Source of the DNA: CAVYXK01 sp963708245
Lineage (GTDB): Bacteria; Pseudomonadota; Alphaproteobacteria; Acetobacterales; Acetobacteraceae
Reading direction: 5' to 3'
DNA: 64,000 nt
Assembly (NCBI GenBank): GCA_963708245.1
Contig: OY970201.1
Coordinates: 5,642,001 to 5,706,000, forward strand
Within the stretch, counting starts at the first letter, position 1, and the number at the start of each line of letters is the position of its first letter. This document shows, one piece after another, positions 1 through 8,799 of the stretch. The notes beneath the pieces were generated by a model, which saw only the letters and a program-made list of their open reading frames with translations, was not told the origin of the DNA and searched no databases. Both the position numbers and the translations under genes were made by a program.

Positions 1-2
1 TG

Positions 3-1265
3 GCAGATGGCCAGGTCGTCATCGATCTTGGCCGTCGCATGAACCGTGTCCTGGAAGTGGATGAAGACCTCGGCTACTGCGTGATCGAGCCGGGCGCCAC
101 CTTCACCGCACTGCAGGAAGAGCTGCTCCGCCGCGGTAGTCAATTGATGATATCGCCGACAGCCGGACCGCCGCTCGGGGGGCCGCTGGGCAATGCGTTG
201 GATAAGGGCGGCGGTGCTGGCCCTCTCGGCAATCATTTCGAGAATGTCTGCGGCATGGAGGTGGTCCTCGGCAACGGCGACATCATTCGTACCGGTGACG
301 GCGGCCTGAATTCAGCGATGCACCCGAACTGGCACATTACCAAGTATAGTTTCGGCCCGGCACTCGACGGCCTGTTCACACAATCCAACTACGGCATCGT
401 CACGCGGGCCGGAATGTGGTTGGCTCGCCGGCCCGCTCACATAAGCTGCTTCTTCGTGACATTTCCGGACGATGACGACCTGGCGGAGATTATTGACCTG
501 ATCCGCCCACTCAAAGCCAACGGGATTGTGCCAACGATGATCCGGGTGACCAGCGACCTCTATCTGCTGGCGTCCCAGGAGCCGAGCCCAACCGATGCCG
601 CGTCGCCAGTAAATCGGGCGATGTCCGACGACCAGCGTGCAATGCTTCGTGGGCGATACGGAGTCGGCGCGTGGACGCTGTCCGGCGCACTTTACGGCGC
701 CAGCGAGGCAGCAACCGCGCCAGCGCTTGACCGGCTGCGTGCACACTTCCTGGCTTCCGGCCGCGCCCGTTTCATTTCTCACCGAGAGGCAGAGGCGATG
801 CCCGTGCTGGCCGCGGCGCTAAACTCCAACCAGGGCCGCCCGGCGGCGGGGGAATTGCAGATGTTGCACTGGCGCCCGGGCGGCGGTGCTATCTGGTTCA
901 CGCCCGGATTGGCAATGCGCGGGTCTGATGCGCTAGCAATCTCGCGTGATTGCCGCGCGGTTTGCGCCGCGCAGGGGATCGACTACATGGCCTCTTTCGT
1001 CTGCGGCCCACGCTTCGCACGCGGCGTGCATGCCATTCTGTTCGATCGGCAGGACCCTGAGGAGTGCACGCGCGCTGACGCCTGCTATCGCGGCATGAGC
1101 GAGGTATTCCGCGGCCGCGGCATCTCCGTTGGCCGGGCTCCGACCGCGTATCAGGCCTTCCATCACGCCCAGCGTACGCCGGAGGTCAGGCGGGCGTACG
1201 CGGCTATCAAGCAAGCGCTCGATCCGAATGGAGTGATTGCACCTGGTCGATATGGGATCGAATGA
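3..1265 (+). CDS. FAD-linked oxidoreductase of the VAO/4-cresol dehydrogenase type (5' end outside window)
   Basis: Flavoprotein of the vanillyl-alcohol oxidase/p-cresol methylhydroxylase family, which oxidises para-substituted phenolic or alcohol substrates. The frame is open to the left edge: upstream of the first ATG (base 39) it reads ADGQVVIDLGRR, which belongs to the FAD-binding fold, so the N-terminus is missing. Visible are the FAD-binding glycine-rich stretch (GPLGNALDKGGG), GNHFENVCGMEVVLGNG and the family-typical FTQSNYGIVT segment, followed by the substrate-binding cap region. The substrate cannot be told from sequence. It is convergent with the aldolase gene at 1401, with a hairpin between them. 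Confidence 0.85.
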   Translation, partial: ADGQVVIDLGRRMNRVLEVDEDLGYCVIEPGATFTALQEELLRRGSQLMISPTAGPPLGGPLGNALDKGGGAGPLGNHFENVCGMEVVLGNGDIIRTGDGGLNSAMHPNWHITKYSFGPALDGLFTQSNYGIVTRAGMWLARRPAHISCFFVTFPDDDDLAEIIDLIRPLKANGIVPTMIRVTSDLYLLASQEPSPTDAASPVNRAMSDDQRAMLRGRYGVGAWTLSGALYGASEAATAPALDRLRAHFLASGRARFISHREAEAMPVLAAALNSNQGRPAAGELQMLHWRPGGGAIWFTPGLAMRGSDALAISRDCRAVCAAQGIDYMASFVCGPRFARGVHAILFDRQDPEECTRADACYRGMSEVFRGRGISVGRAPTAYQAFHHAQRTPEVRRAYAAIKQALDPNGVIAPGRYGIE

Positions 1266-1366
1266 TGATCTTACTCGCAACCAGATTTCCCGATGTCAAC
1301 CGAACTGCTGGTATCGATTATTTTACACCAGACGCCCTTGGAGTTGACCCTTGCACGGGGAAGGAT

Positions 1367-1392
1367 GGCGGAATGCGCTTCGCTTTTCCGCC
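1367..1392. terminator. Hairpin between convergent genes, probable bidirectional terminator/intergenic palindrome
   Basis: A perfect 7-bp stem GGCGGAA/TTCCGCC encloses a short loop, placed between the stop of the flavoprotein gene and the stop of the convergent aldolase gene. Its form matches a palindromic intergenic repeat that is common in proteobacteria. The terminator role is inferred from position. Confidence 0.5.
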
Positions 1393-1400
1393 CTACGGGA

Positions 1401-2321
1401 TCAAGCGGCCTTTGCCAGTTCCACGCCGCACGCGTCGAACGTGGAGAACAGCTTCGCCTGCTGCTCGGTGGTCAGTTTTAGATGCGGCGGACGAACGACA
1501 CGCCATCCCGCATCGCCGGTATTGCGCGCGACCAGCGCCTTCAGGCCGGGGATCAGCGGCACCGAGGTGACGGCCTTGCGCGTCGCCGTCAGCGTGAGCT
1601 GTGCCTGTTCGCCCGCCGCCGTGTTCCAGCCTGCATAAACCCTGGCACCGACCGAGCAATTCACGTTGGACGCGGCAGTGATGCAGCCTGCTGCGCCGAC
1701 CCTCAGCAACGACAGCAGCAGGCTGTCGTCGCCGGCGAACACCTCGAACCCGTCCTTGGCGTAGTGCTCGACATAGGCGCGGCTGTTGGCGAAATCGCCG
1801 CTGCTGTCCTTGATCCCCTTTATCACGCCGGGAAACGCCTTGAGCAGCCGCCCGATCAGCTCGACGCCGAAGCCGACCACCGCCTGCTGTGGGAAATGGT
1901 AGAGGTAGATTTTGATCTCGCCGCCGGTGCGCTGGATCACCTCGCTGAAATAAGCGAACAGCCCCTCATCGGAGGGATTCTTGTAATAGAAAGGCGGCAG
2001 CAGCAGTGCACCGCGGCAGCCCAGCGCGGCGGCCCTTCGGGTCAGATCGATGGTGTCGGTCAGCGCCGTGGTGCCCGTGCCGGGCAACAGCTTCGCCGCT
2101 GGAATGCCGCGCGCTATCAGGGCATCGAGCAGCGCGATGCGCTCGGCGATGCCTAGGCTGTTCGCCTCACCGGTGGTGCCCAGCACGCCGAGGCCGTTGC
2201 AGCCATTGGCCAGCAGCCAGCGGCAATGCGCTGCCATCCGATCGGGATCCGGCGACAGATCGGCGTTCATCGGCGTCAGCACGGCAGCGTTGATGCCGCC
2301 GAACAGCGCGTTCTTTATCAT
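1401..2321 (-). CDS. Dihydrodipicolinate synthase/N-acetylneuraminate lyase family aldolase
   Basis: Class I pyruvate-dependent (beta/alpha)8 aldolase of about 306 aa, a normal family length. Seen: the GTTGE phosphate/carboxylate-binding motif near residue 48, a tyrosine-rich strand (IYLYHFPQ) near residue 140 and the Schiff-base lysine in GIKDSS near residue 171. The chosen ATG (complement of 2319-2321) overlaps the stop of the YcgN-type gene in ATGA fashion; the frame is open 17 codons further upstream but those codons are antisense to nothing conserved. The YHFP form in place of the usual YNIP of DapA, and the company of a sugar ABC importer, favour catabolism of a sugar acid over lysine synthesis. 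That is inference. Confidence 0.85.
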   Translation of the reverse strand: MIKNALFGGINAAVLTPMNADLSPDPDRMAAHCRWLLANGCNGLGVLGTTGEANSLGIAERIALLDALIARGIPAAKLLPGTGTTALTDTIDLTRRAAALGCRGALLLPPFYYKNPSDEGLFAYFSEVIQRTGGEIKIYLYHFPQQAVVGFGVELIGRLLKAFPGVIKGIKDSSGDFANSRAYVEHYAKDGFEVFAGDDSLLLSLLRVGAAGCITAASNVNCSVGARVYAGWNTAAGEQAQLTLTATRKAVTSVPLIPGLKALVARNTGDAGWRVVRPPHLKLTTEQQAKLFSTFDACGVELAKAA

Positions 2322-2800
2322 TCGGCCTTCTCCTTTTCCGGCCGGCGCGGGCGTGGCGTGCGGCCCGGCCAATCAACGATGTAGTGTTCCAATAGCCCCG
2401 CTTGCCGCTCGTTGATCGCGCGCCCGCGCACTGACACGCCGGCGCGGTGCACGGTTTCGGGATCGCCGGAGACGAGCGGATGCCACCAGGCGAGCCCTTT
2501 CCCTTCCGCAACACGACGATAGGCGCAGGACGGGGGCAGCCAATCCACCTCGCGCACGGTTGCCGGAGTCAGGCTCACGCAGTCGGGCACGCGCTTCGTA
2601 CGATGCGCGTAGTCGCGGCACCGGCATCGCTTCGGATCGAGCAGGTGGCAGGAGACGTTGGTGTAGGACAGTGCCTCGGTGTCGGTATCGCGCAGCTTGT
2701 GCAGGCAGCAGCGGCCGCAGCCGTCGCAGAGGGATTCCCATTCGTCTGGGGTCATCTGCTCGAGCGTCTTGGTCTTCCAGAAGGGCGCTGGTTCGGCCAT
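2318..2800 (-). CDS. YcgN/UPF0260 family cysteine-cluster protein
   Basis: A 160-aa protein with the CDGCGRCC (CxxCxxCC) cluster near residue 26 and further cysteines (CHLLDPKRCRCRDY), the hallmark of the UPF0260/zinc- or iron-chelate-binding family. Molecular function of the family is not established. It shares a 4-base overlap with the downstream aldolase gene, so the two are probably co-transcribed. Confidence 0.85.
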   Translation of the reverse strand: MAEPAPFWKTKTLEQMTPDEWESLCDGCGRCCLHKLRDTDTEALSYTNVSCHLLDPKRCRCRDYAHRTKRVPDCVSLTPATVREVDWLPPSCAYRRVAEGKGLAWWHPLVSGDPETVHRAGVSVRGRAINERQAGLLEHYIVDWPGRTPRPRRPEKEKAE

Positions 2801-2855
2801 GAGCGCAAGCTAGAACGCATTCACGCCGACTGGAAGAACCGTCGGCGTGCCCCCG

Positions 2856-2912
2856 CACCCTCACCCGCCGCGCTGCGCGCGGCGACCTCTCCCGCAGCGC
2901 GGGAAAGGTGGG
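2856..2912. repeat. REP-like palindromic repeat, copy A
   Basis: GC-rich imperfect double palindrome containing CCCTCACCCGCCGCG and CCTCTCCCGC..GCGGGAAAGGTGG. Three related copies lie at 8274, 15426 and 52721. Located between the ABC permease and YcgN-type genes. Confidence 0.7.
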
Positions 2913-2946
2913 ATGTGGGCTCGGCGAAGCGGCGAAAGAGCGTGCC

Positions 2947-3771
2947 TTATCCCTTGACGGCACCGAGCGCGAGCCCGCGGACCAAGTGGCGTTGTAGCAG
3001 CATCATGAACACCACGATTGGCAGCATGATCCCAACTGCGGCAGCGGCTGACAGTGTCCAGTAATTGATGTCCTCGGCCCCGTACTCCGCCAGCGCGACG
3101 GGCAGCGTCTTGGTCGCCGGACCGGTGAGCACCAGGCCGAGCAGGAACTCGTTGTAGGCCAGCAGCAAACTGAACAGCGCCGTTACCCAGACGCCTGGCC
3201 GAACCAGGGGCACCGCCACGCGGGCGAACACCTGCCAGGCGTTGCAGCCATCGATCTCCGCTGCTTCGTAGATCTCGGCTGGGACATCCAGGAAGAAGCT
3301 GCGCATCAGCCAGATGGTGAAGGGCTGGTTGATCGCGATCAGCGCCAGGATCATGGCCGGATAGGTGTTGATCAGCCCCAGCCATTTGGCCAGCACGAAG
3401 AACGGGATCGCCAGCAAAATATGAGGGAACATGCGCATCGCCAGGATGCCGAACAGCACCCCGCGCGAGGTGCGGCTGGCCAGTCGCGACAGCCCATACG
3501 CTGCCATAGTGCCGATCGACACCGAGACCACCACCGTGCTGGCCGAGATGATCACGCTATTTATCAGATAGTGCCAGAACGCCTTCTCGACCCAGACTTC
3601 GTAGTGGAACTCGAAGGTGGGGGTGAAAATCAGTTTGGGCGGCACCGCGAAGGCATCGACCGGGTGCTTGAACGACGTCAGCACTGCCCAGCCGATCGGC
3701 GTCAGGTTCACCGCAGCGAATGCGCAGAGCAGGAGGAACAGCGAAACCTCGATCCGGCGGCGCAGGTGCAT
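2947..3771 (-). CDS. Carbohydrate ABC transporter permease (MalG/LacG type)
   Basis: Inner-membrane permease of 274 aa with an N-terminal signal-anchor segment and five further hydrophobic stretches. The EAA loop contacting the ATPase is visible as EIYEAAEIDGCNAWQVF. The ATG at 3769-3771 (complement) shares one base with the stop of the preceding permease (TGATG), showing translational coupling. Homologous reading continues far upstream in the same frame (to 4281), but that part is antisense/out-of-frame to the first permease and is not coding. Confidence 0.9.
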   Translation of the reverse strand: MHLRRRIEVSLFLLLCAFAAVNLTPIGWAVLTSFKHPVDAFAVPPKLIFTPTFEFHYEVWVEKAFWHYLINSVIISASTVVVSVSIGTMAAYGLSRLASRTSRGVLFGILAMRMFPHILLAIPFFVLAKWLGLINTYPAMILALIAINQPFTIWLMRSFFLDVPAEIYEAAEIDGCNAWQVFARVAVPLVRPGVWVTALFSLLLAYNEFLLGLVLTGPATKTLPVALAEYGAEDINYWTLSAAAAVGIMLPIVVFMMLLQRHLVRGLALGAVKG

Positions 3772-4718
3772 CAGAAACTGCCCTTCTCGCGCCGGTAGAG
3801 CACGGCGATCATCGTTGCGATCGCACCGGCCACGATCAGCAGAGTCAGCACACCCAGTGCCGAGGCCTTGCCCACCTGCAGCAGCCGGAACGCCAGCGAA
3901 TAGGTGTAGAGCGTGATCGTCTCGGTCGCCGTGCCCGGCCCGCCGGCGGTCAGCACGTAGATCTGGTCGAAGAAGCGGAATGCGTCCATCAGCCGGATCG
4001 CCAGCACGAACAGGATCAGCGGCCGGATCGCCGGTACCATGATGCGGAACAGCAGCGTCCAGGCGCCGGCACCGTCGATAGCTGCCGCCTCGATCTGGCT
4101 CTGATCGACGGTGTTGAGGCCGGCGTACAGCACCAGGATCATGAAGGGCGTGAACTGCCAGGCATCCGCCAGCACCACAGTAGCACGCGCCCAGCCGGGA
4201 TCGCCCAGGAAGTCGGGCGGGAAAATCCCCAGGCTGATCAGGATGCCGGACAACAGCCCCCAGCGGCCGACGAAGATCCAACGCAGAAACAGCGCCGCCA
4301 CCACGGGGGTGATGATGTTCGGGATGAACATCAGCAGGTTGAGCGTACGTACGCCGAAGGTCAGGCGATAGAGTCCGTACGCCACTAGCAGGCCGAGGCT
4401 GAACTCCAGCGCTATCGCCGCGCTGACGATTCCGACGGTGCGTTGCAGCGAGTCCCAGAAGCGCGCCTCGGACAGCAGCGCGCCGTAATTGCCGAGGCCG
4501 ATGAACCGCTCGATGCCGGCGCCGAGATCGTAGTTGAACAGGCTCAGATAGATCGCATAGCCAAGGGGATAGAGCAGCACGGCGGCCAGGACCGCGGCGC
4601 TCGGCAGCAGAAAGAGCCAGGCGCTAGCATGGGTGCGGGCTCGTGGGCGGCGACGCCTGGTGAGTGCCGGGGATGGCAGCGCCGCCGATGCGGCGAGGCC
4701 GTCACCGGTAATAGCCAT
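3771..4718 (-). CDS. Carbohydrate ABC transporter permease (MalF/LacF type)
   Basis: Inner-membrane permease of 315 aa: a basic N-terminus, six predicted membrane helices beginning around HASAWLFLLPSAAVLAAVLL, and the EAA loop QIEAAAIDGAGAWTLLFRI. It overlaps the end of the binding-protein gene by 17 bases and is coupled to the next permease, giving an operon order binding protein-permease-permease. No ATP-binding subunit is encoded nearby, so the importer probably uses a shared MsmX/UgpC-like ATPase elsewhere. Confidence 0.9.
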   Translation of the reverse strand: MAITGDGLAASAALPSPALTRRRRPRARTHASAWLFLLPSAAVLAAVLLYPLGYAIYLSLFNYDLGAGIERFIGLGNYGALLSEARFWDSLQRTVGIVSAAIALEFSLGLLVAYGLYRLTFGVRTLNLLMFIPNIITPVVAALFLRWIFVGRWGLLSGILISLGIFPPDFLGDPGWARATVVLADAWQFTPFMILVLYAGLNTVDQSQIEAAAIDGAGAWTLLFRIMVPAIRPLILFVLAIRLMDAFRFFDQIYVLTAGGPGTATETITLYTYSLAFRLLQVGKASALGVLTLLIVAGAIATMIAVLYRREKGSF

Positions 4719-5949
4719 GCCCCTTCAGGAATGCTTCGGTCTGCGCGGCAGCGGCGTCGAGCGCGGGCTTCACGTCCATCTCGCCGGTGACCGCCTGCTG
4801 GACGCCGCGGGTGATGAAATCGCCGACCGAATAGAATTCCGGCAATTGCGGATTGCCCTGGCCAACTGCGATCGAGGCGAGGGCCGCCGGATAGAAGCGG
4901 TATTTCGCCTTCAACTCGGGGTCTTGCAGCAGCGAGGTCCGGGTCGGCACCATCAGCCCCGCAGCGCCGCGCAGGTTCTGTTTGCTGGTGGCCGTCGCCA
5001 GGATGCGGAACAACAGGTCCGGATCTTGTTTGGTGAAGGCCGAGATGCAGTACCCGTCACCGCCGAATGGCTCGTGGCCCTGCGGTGGCACGGCCCAGTC
5101 GATCTTGCCCACCACGCGGGACTTGTTGGGGTCGTCCATCGACAGCGCGCGGGTCGCCCATTGCAGGCCCATCGCCGCTGTGTCCTGTTGCAGCGCGATC
5201 GTGCACTCGTCGTTTGCGGCGCTGGTGAAGCCCTGCTGCGCGTAGCGGGTGATCTGCTTCAGCATGTCGATCGCCGCGACGCCCTTCGGGTCGTTGAAGA
5301 TCGGCCGCCACTGCTCGTCGAACCATCCGTCGCCGAGTGCGTTGATGTACCATGACGTCTCGTTCAGCGCCGCATCGACCGGGCGAAGGCAACTGATGGT
5401 GCCGGCTCGCAGCGGCGAATTGAACGATTTGGCCAGGTCCCGGTATTCGACGAAAGTTTTCGGCGGCTGCTTGCCGGCCTTGTCGAACAGGTCTTTGCGG
5501 TAGAAGAACAGCATCGCGTTGCTGGTGGATGGCACCGACCAGATATGGCCCTGGTAGCTGCGTTCCTGACGGACCTTCTCGGTGAAGTCGTCCAACTCGA
5601 ACTCCTGCCGGTACTTCTGCCACAGATCGTCCAACGGCCGGATCCAGCCGTTCTTAGCGAAGGTCAGGAACGTGCTGTCATTGGCATAAACGATATCGGG
5701 CGTGCTGGATTTGGATGAGAACGCGATCGTCGCGAGCTCCAGCGCCTTGTCGAAGGGCATAAGCTGGGTGTTGACCTCCACCCCGGGGACGGCGTTGCGC
5801 ATCTTCTCGGCCAGGTACTCGAGCGCCGGGAAGCGATGGCTGATCATCTGGACTGCCTCGGCGGCACGCGCCGGGCGGATGAATGGCGTGGCCAGGCCGG
5901 CTGCCGCCAAGCCGTGCATTATCTTCCGTCGACCGATTTTTGTGTGCAT
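4702..5949 (-). CDS. Extracellular sugar-binding protein of an ABC importer
   Basis: Family 1 periplasmic binding protein, 415 aa. The N-terminus has twin arginines before a hydrophobic stretch (GRRKIMHGLAAAGLATPF) and a likely cleavage after PARA, so it may be exported by Tat. The body is typical of the MalE/UgpB class. First gene of the importer operon. The ligand is not predictable; the neighbouring aldolase suggests a sugar acid or oligosaccharide. Confidence 0.88.
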   Translation of the reverse strand: MHTKIGRRKIMHGLAAAGLATPFIRPARAAEAVQMISHRFPALEYLAEKMRNAVPGVEVNTQLMPFDKALELATIAFSSKSSTPDIVYANDSTFLTFAKNGWIRPLDDLWQKYRQEFELDDFTEKVRQERSYQGHIWSVPSTSNAMLFFYRKDLFDKAGKQPPKTFVEYRDLAKSFNSPLRAGTISCLRPVDAALNETSWYINALGDGWFDEQWRPIFNDPKGVAAIDMLKQITRYAQQGFTSAANDECTIALQQDTAAMGLQWATRALSMDDPNKSRVVGKIDWAVPPQGHEPFGGDGYCISAFTKQDPDLLFRILATATSKQNLRGAAGLMVPTRTSLLQDPELKAKYRFYPAALASIAVGQGNPQLPEFYSVGDFITRGVQQAVTGEMDVKPALDAAAAQTEAFLKGHGYYR

Positions 5950-6176
5950 CGTTTCCCCTCGCTGTTCGGCATTCGCTAGTACCGATGCTCGCGCAGGTTC
6001 GACAAGCGGCCACCTGTGGCAGCGGATAACGCTTGCACCCCGCGTGACCAGGCCATGTGGCCACGGTGCTGCGCAAACAAAGGAAGAAATTGGAACCGCT
6101 GATGCGCGCTGATGGAGCGTACGGACGGCGCGCGGTTGTCAGGGGCGCGTCTAGAGTGAGGCTGTGAATTCAGCGC

Positions 6177-6425
6177 TTACTGCGCGGTCGCCGCAGGTGC
6201 GGTGGATATGTCGTCGGTGGGACAAGAGCGGGCGTAGAGGCCGACCCAGGCGATCACCTTCGGGGGGATTGGCAGTTCGCCATCCTCCCAGCGCCGCAGC
6301 GTATCCACCGGTACCAGAACGGTTTCGGCTAGCGCCGCCTGGCTCCAGCCCATGCCACGACGACCACGGCGAAAAATCTCGACTTCCGGCGGGATACTAT
6401 CCGTTGTCGCGACGACCTGTTCCAT
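6177..6425 (-). CDS. Small helix-turn-helix protein
   Basis: An 82-aa protein with an XRE/MqsA-like helix-turn-helix (MGWSQAALAETVLVPVDTL, then RRWEDGE) at residues 25-52, typical of the DNA-binding half of type II antitoxins that follow a toxin gene. The upstream gene at 6474 is not recognisable as a toxin, so this is only a putative regulator. Confidence 0.65.
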   Translation of the reverse strand: MEQVVATTDSIPPEVEIFRRGRRGMGWSQAALAETVLVPVDTLRRWEDGELPIPPKVIAWVGLYARSCPTDDISTAPAATAQ

Positions 6426-6473
6426 GGTTCATTTACTCGCGTTGATCCTTCGGCGTGTATTTTCTTGGCGCTG

Positions 6474-6953
6474 CTATGCTGCCGCCTTCAGTTCGGCGGC
6501 GGGTGCTTGGGCGCGGTCTGGCGCGCTTCGGGAGGCGAGCCTTGCCTCCGCGATCCGGGCCACACTGTGCCATTGTACCGGCGAGGCGGATGTCACTGCC
6601 TGCAACGCTGACCTGAGTGTACGATGGCCACTCTGCCGTGACTTCAGGCCGATGGTCTTGACGAGTATCTGCTGTGCTTCCGGCCAGATGAGCCACGTCG
6701 CCAGCGTTTGCGGAGCTTCCGTATCCCTCACCAGAAGCCAGATGCAGGCGCCGCCGTCCTGGAATTGGCCAAGATGAAAGCTTTCAACACCGGGGATGAG
6801 GTAGGCCCACGCCTCGACCACAACGACCTCGGCCGCGGTGAATTCTCCGGCATAGCATCGGATGGAACGATGTCGGGGTAAGTCCAGCGTGGTCTCAATG
6901 GGGAACGTGTAGGCTACGTTATCGGTTTGGGTCTGATCAAGCTCTAACACCAT
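6474..6953 (-). CDS. Hypothetical protein
   Basis: A 159-aa protein I do not recognise. The N-terminal 90 residues look like a compact beta-rich domain; the C-terminus is alanine-rich and basic. It ends 48 bases before the helix-turn-helix gene and may be its operon partner. No signal peptide or membrane segment is seen. Confidence 0.45.
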   Translation of the reverse strand: MVLELDQTQTDNVAYTFPIETTLDLPRHRSIRCYAGEFTAAEVVVVEAWAYLIPGVESFHLGQFQDGGACIWLLVRDTEAPQTLATWLIWPEAQQILVKTIGLKSRQSGHRTLRSALQAVTSASPVQWHSVARIAEARLASRSAPDRAQAPAAELKAAA

Positions 6954-7228
6954 AGTACCAGCCCTTCTTCAGCCGCGCCGGTCCGGTCAAGCAGGCCCGG
7001 TTGCTGGGCCTGACGGGCCGCACCAACGATGGATCCCTGCCTGCCGGAAAACCGTATCCACTCTCGCGACCAGATCGCAGTCTCGCTGTTATAGATATCG
7101 TCCAAAAGTTCGCATCGATCCGTTAACGAATAGTTGCGTGCTCATATGACTGCATGCTGAGGAGCGAGATGCTCGCCATACCGACAGCCTGAGAGTCGTC
7201 TGGCCCTAGTGCGCGAGCCGACCTCATT

Positions 7229-8281
7229 TTATCGCCCGTCCGCGGATTCTCCCAACGTATCCGCTGCCACAGCTCCCCGTCGGCCCATCGGTTCCGGTGT
7301 GCCTACGGTTGTGTCTCGCCTGGTCTGACGTTCGGATTCTGCGTTGATCTCCGCACCGAGCAACACGGCGGATACTGATATCCAAAGCCAAGTCAGCAGC
7401 ACGATGATCGCGCCAAGCGAGCCGTACGTCTTGTTATAGCTGCCGAAATGTGAAACGTACACGCTGAACAAGATAGAGGAAACGAGCCAAAGCACCGTCG
7501 CAGTGAGCGCGCCCGGCGAAACCCACTGCCACTTCGGCTCATCGCGATCCGGTGCATAGCGGTAGAGAATTGCCAGCATGGTCATGACGAATACAATCAG
7601 TACCGGCCATTCCACGATCAGCACCACGGTCTTTGTAGCCGAGCCGGCGCCCGTTGCTGCCATCACTGCCGGGAGCCCGGCGACCAGACCCACCACGATC
7701 AAGCCGCCGATCACGCATACCAGGGTCAGCAGCAGCGCGATCATGTTGTACCGAAAGAAGCCTCGGCGCTCCGGCTGGTCGTAGGCGATGTCGAGTGCGG
7801 TGATCATCCCGCTCATCCCGCGCGATGCGCTCCACAGCGCCAGCAGAAGACCGGCGACCGCGCCGATGCTGAGAGCGCCGCCTGGCGCCGAGGCAAGCTG
7901 ATGCAGCTCGGTGCTGATAAGCCGCTTGGCGGAGCCCTCCAGAAGCCCGTTCATGGAATTGAGCTGCTGCTCGATCTGGTAGGGGTCGGCAACCAGGCCA
8001 TAGATGGAGACCAGTGCCGCCAAACCCGGAAACAACGCCAGGATCATGTAGTAGGTGACGCCGCCGGCAACGAGCGACAGGTTCTTGTCCTGGAAATCTT
8101 TCCAGGCCCGTCGTGCGATGTCCTTCCAGCCGAGTACCGGAATGTCCTGCGGACGCTCCGCTTCGCGCCCTCGTTTCGCATCGGCTGTGTGGGAGGATTG
8201 ATCATCGGGCACGGTCACCACCCAGGGCTGGAGCGCTTCCGGATTAACTGGAATCCAAGCCGTCGGTTCCGGCCCCCTCAC
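7229..8281 (-). CDS. YihY/BrkB (UPF0761) family inner-membrane protein
   Basis: Polytopic membrane protein of up to 350 aa. Family features: WKDFQDKNLSLVAGGVTYYMILALFPG near residue 60, six hydrophobic helices and the conserved end LGAIIVLLTWLWISVSAVLLGAEIN. Often mislabelled ribonuclease BN; its activity is unknown. The longest frame starts at a GTG lying inside REP-like copy B, so the real start may be a GTG further in (around 8212). The charged C-terminal tail is variable in the family. Confidence 0.85.
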   Translation of the reverse strand: MRGPEPTAWIPVNPEALQPWVVTVPDDQSSHTADAKRGREAERPQDIPVLGWKDIARRAWKDFQDKNLSLVAGGVTYYMILALFPGLAALVSIYGLVADPYQIEQQLNSMNGLLEGSAKRLISTELHQLASAPGGALSIGAVAGLLLALWSASRGMSGMITALDIAYDQPERRGFFRYNMIALLLTLVCVIGGLIVVGLVAGLPAVMAATGAGSATKTVVLIVEWPVLIVFVMTMLAILYRYAPDRDEPKWQWVSPGALTATVLWLVSSILFSVYVSHFGSYNKTYGSLGAIIVLLTWLWISVSAVLLGAEINAESERQTRRDTTVGTPEPMGRRGAVAADTLGESADGR

Positions 8282-8330
8282 TCGCCGCGCTCACGCGCGG
8301 CCACCTCTCTCACGGAGCGGGAGAGGTGGG
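8274..8330. repeat. REP-like palindromic repeat, copy B
   Basis: Same family as copies A, C and D: CCCTCACTCGCCGCGC, then CCACCTCTCTCACGGAG and CGGGAGAGGTGGG. It covers the putative start region of the BrkB gene. Confidence 0.7.
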
Positions 8331-8430
8331 TTTGGCCGCGCGCTGCTACGAATGTGCGAACTCTGCGGCGCATGCCGGTTGACGTAAACGTGCAGGTGTC
8401 GGGGAACTCTCGGGCGGGGTACGATCAGCC

Positions 8431-8799
8431 ATGCTCATTGATGCAGTGCTGGTGCTGCTCGCCGCCGTTGCGCTTGGGGCCGTGCTGGCGATTGTGCAGC
8501 TCCGCGGCACCCGACCGCCGTGCATCGCGTGGCCGGCCGGCGTCCTGCACGGGCTATTGGGCGCGGGTGGCACCGCTTTGGCGGCGGCGGCACCAGCCAT
8601 TGCGGGTGCGACGCAGGCCGGGGCAGGGGGATTCCGGCGGATCGGGGTAGCATTGCTGTGCCTCGCGCTGGCCATTGGCCTTGTCATGCTGCGCAGGCGG
8701 GTTCTCGGCCGCGGGCTGACCACGACGCTGGTCGGCGTCCATGCGTTGCTGGCGATCGGTGGCGTGGTTGTGGTCGGTGCCTATCTCGCGGTGAGCTGA
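8431..8799 (+). CDS. Small hydrophobic membrane protein, unknown function
   Basis: A 122-aa protein with four predicted membrane helices separated by short basic loops (MLRRRVLGRG). The last 19 bases overlap the convergent end of glgA. It is not a recognised family; coding is supported by the regular hydrophobic pattern and third-position GC. Confidence 0.6.
   Translation: MLIDAVLVLLAAVALGAVLAIVQLRGTRPPCIAWPAGVLHGLLGAGGTALAAAAPAIAGATQAGAGGFRRIGVALLCLALAIGLVMLRRRVLGRGLTTTLVGVHALLAIGGVVVVGAYLAVS

Noticed and set aside
3772..4281. N-terminal extension of the second ABC permease
   Set aside because: Out-of-frame reading of the upstream permease gene; arginine- and glycine-rich with no membrane helices.
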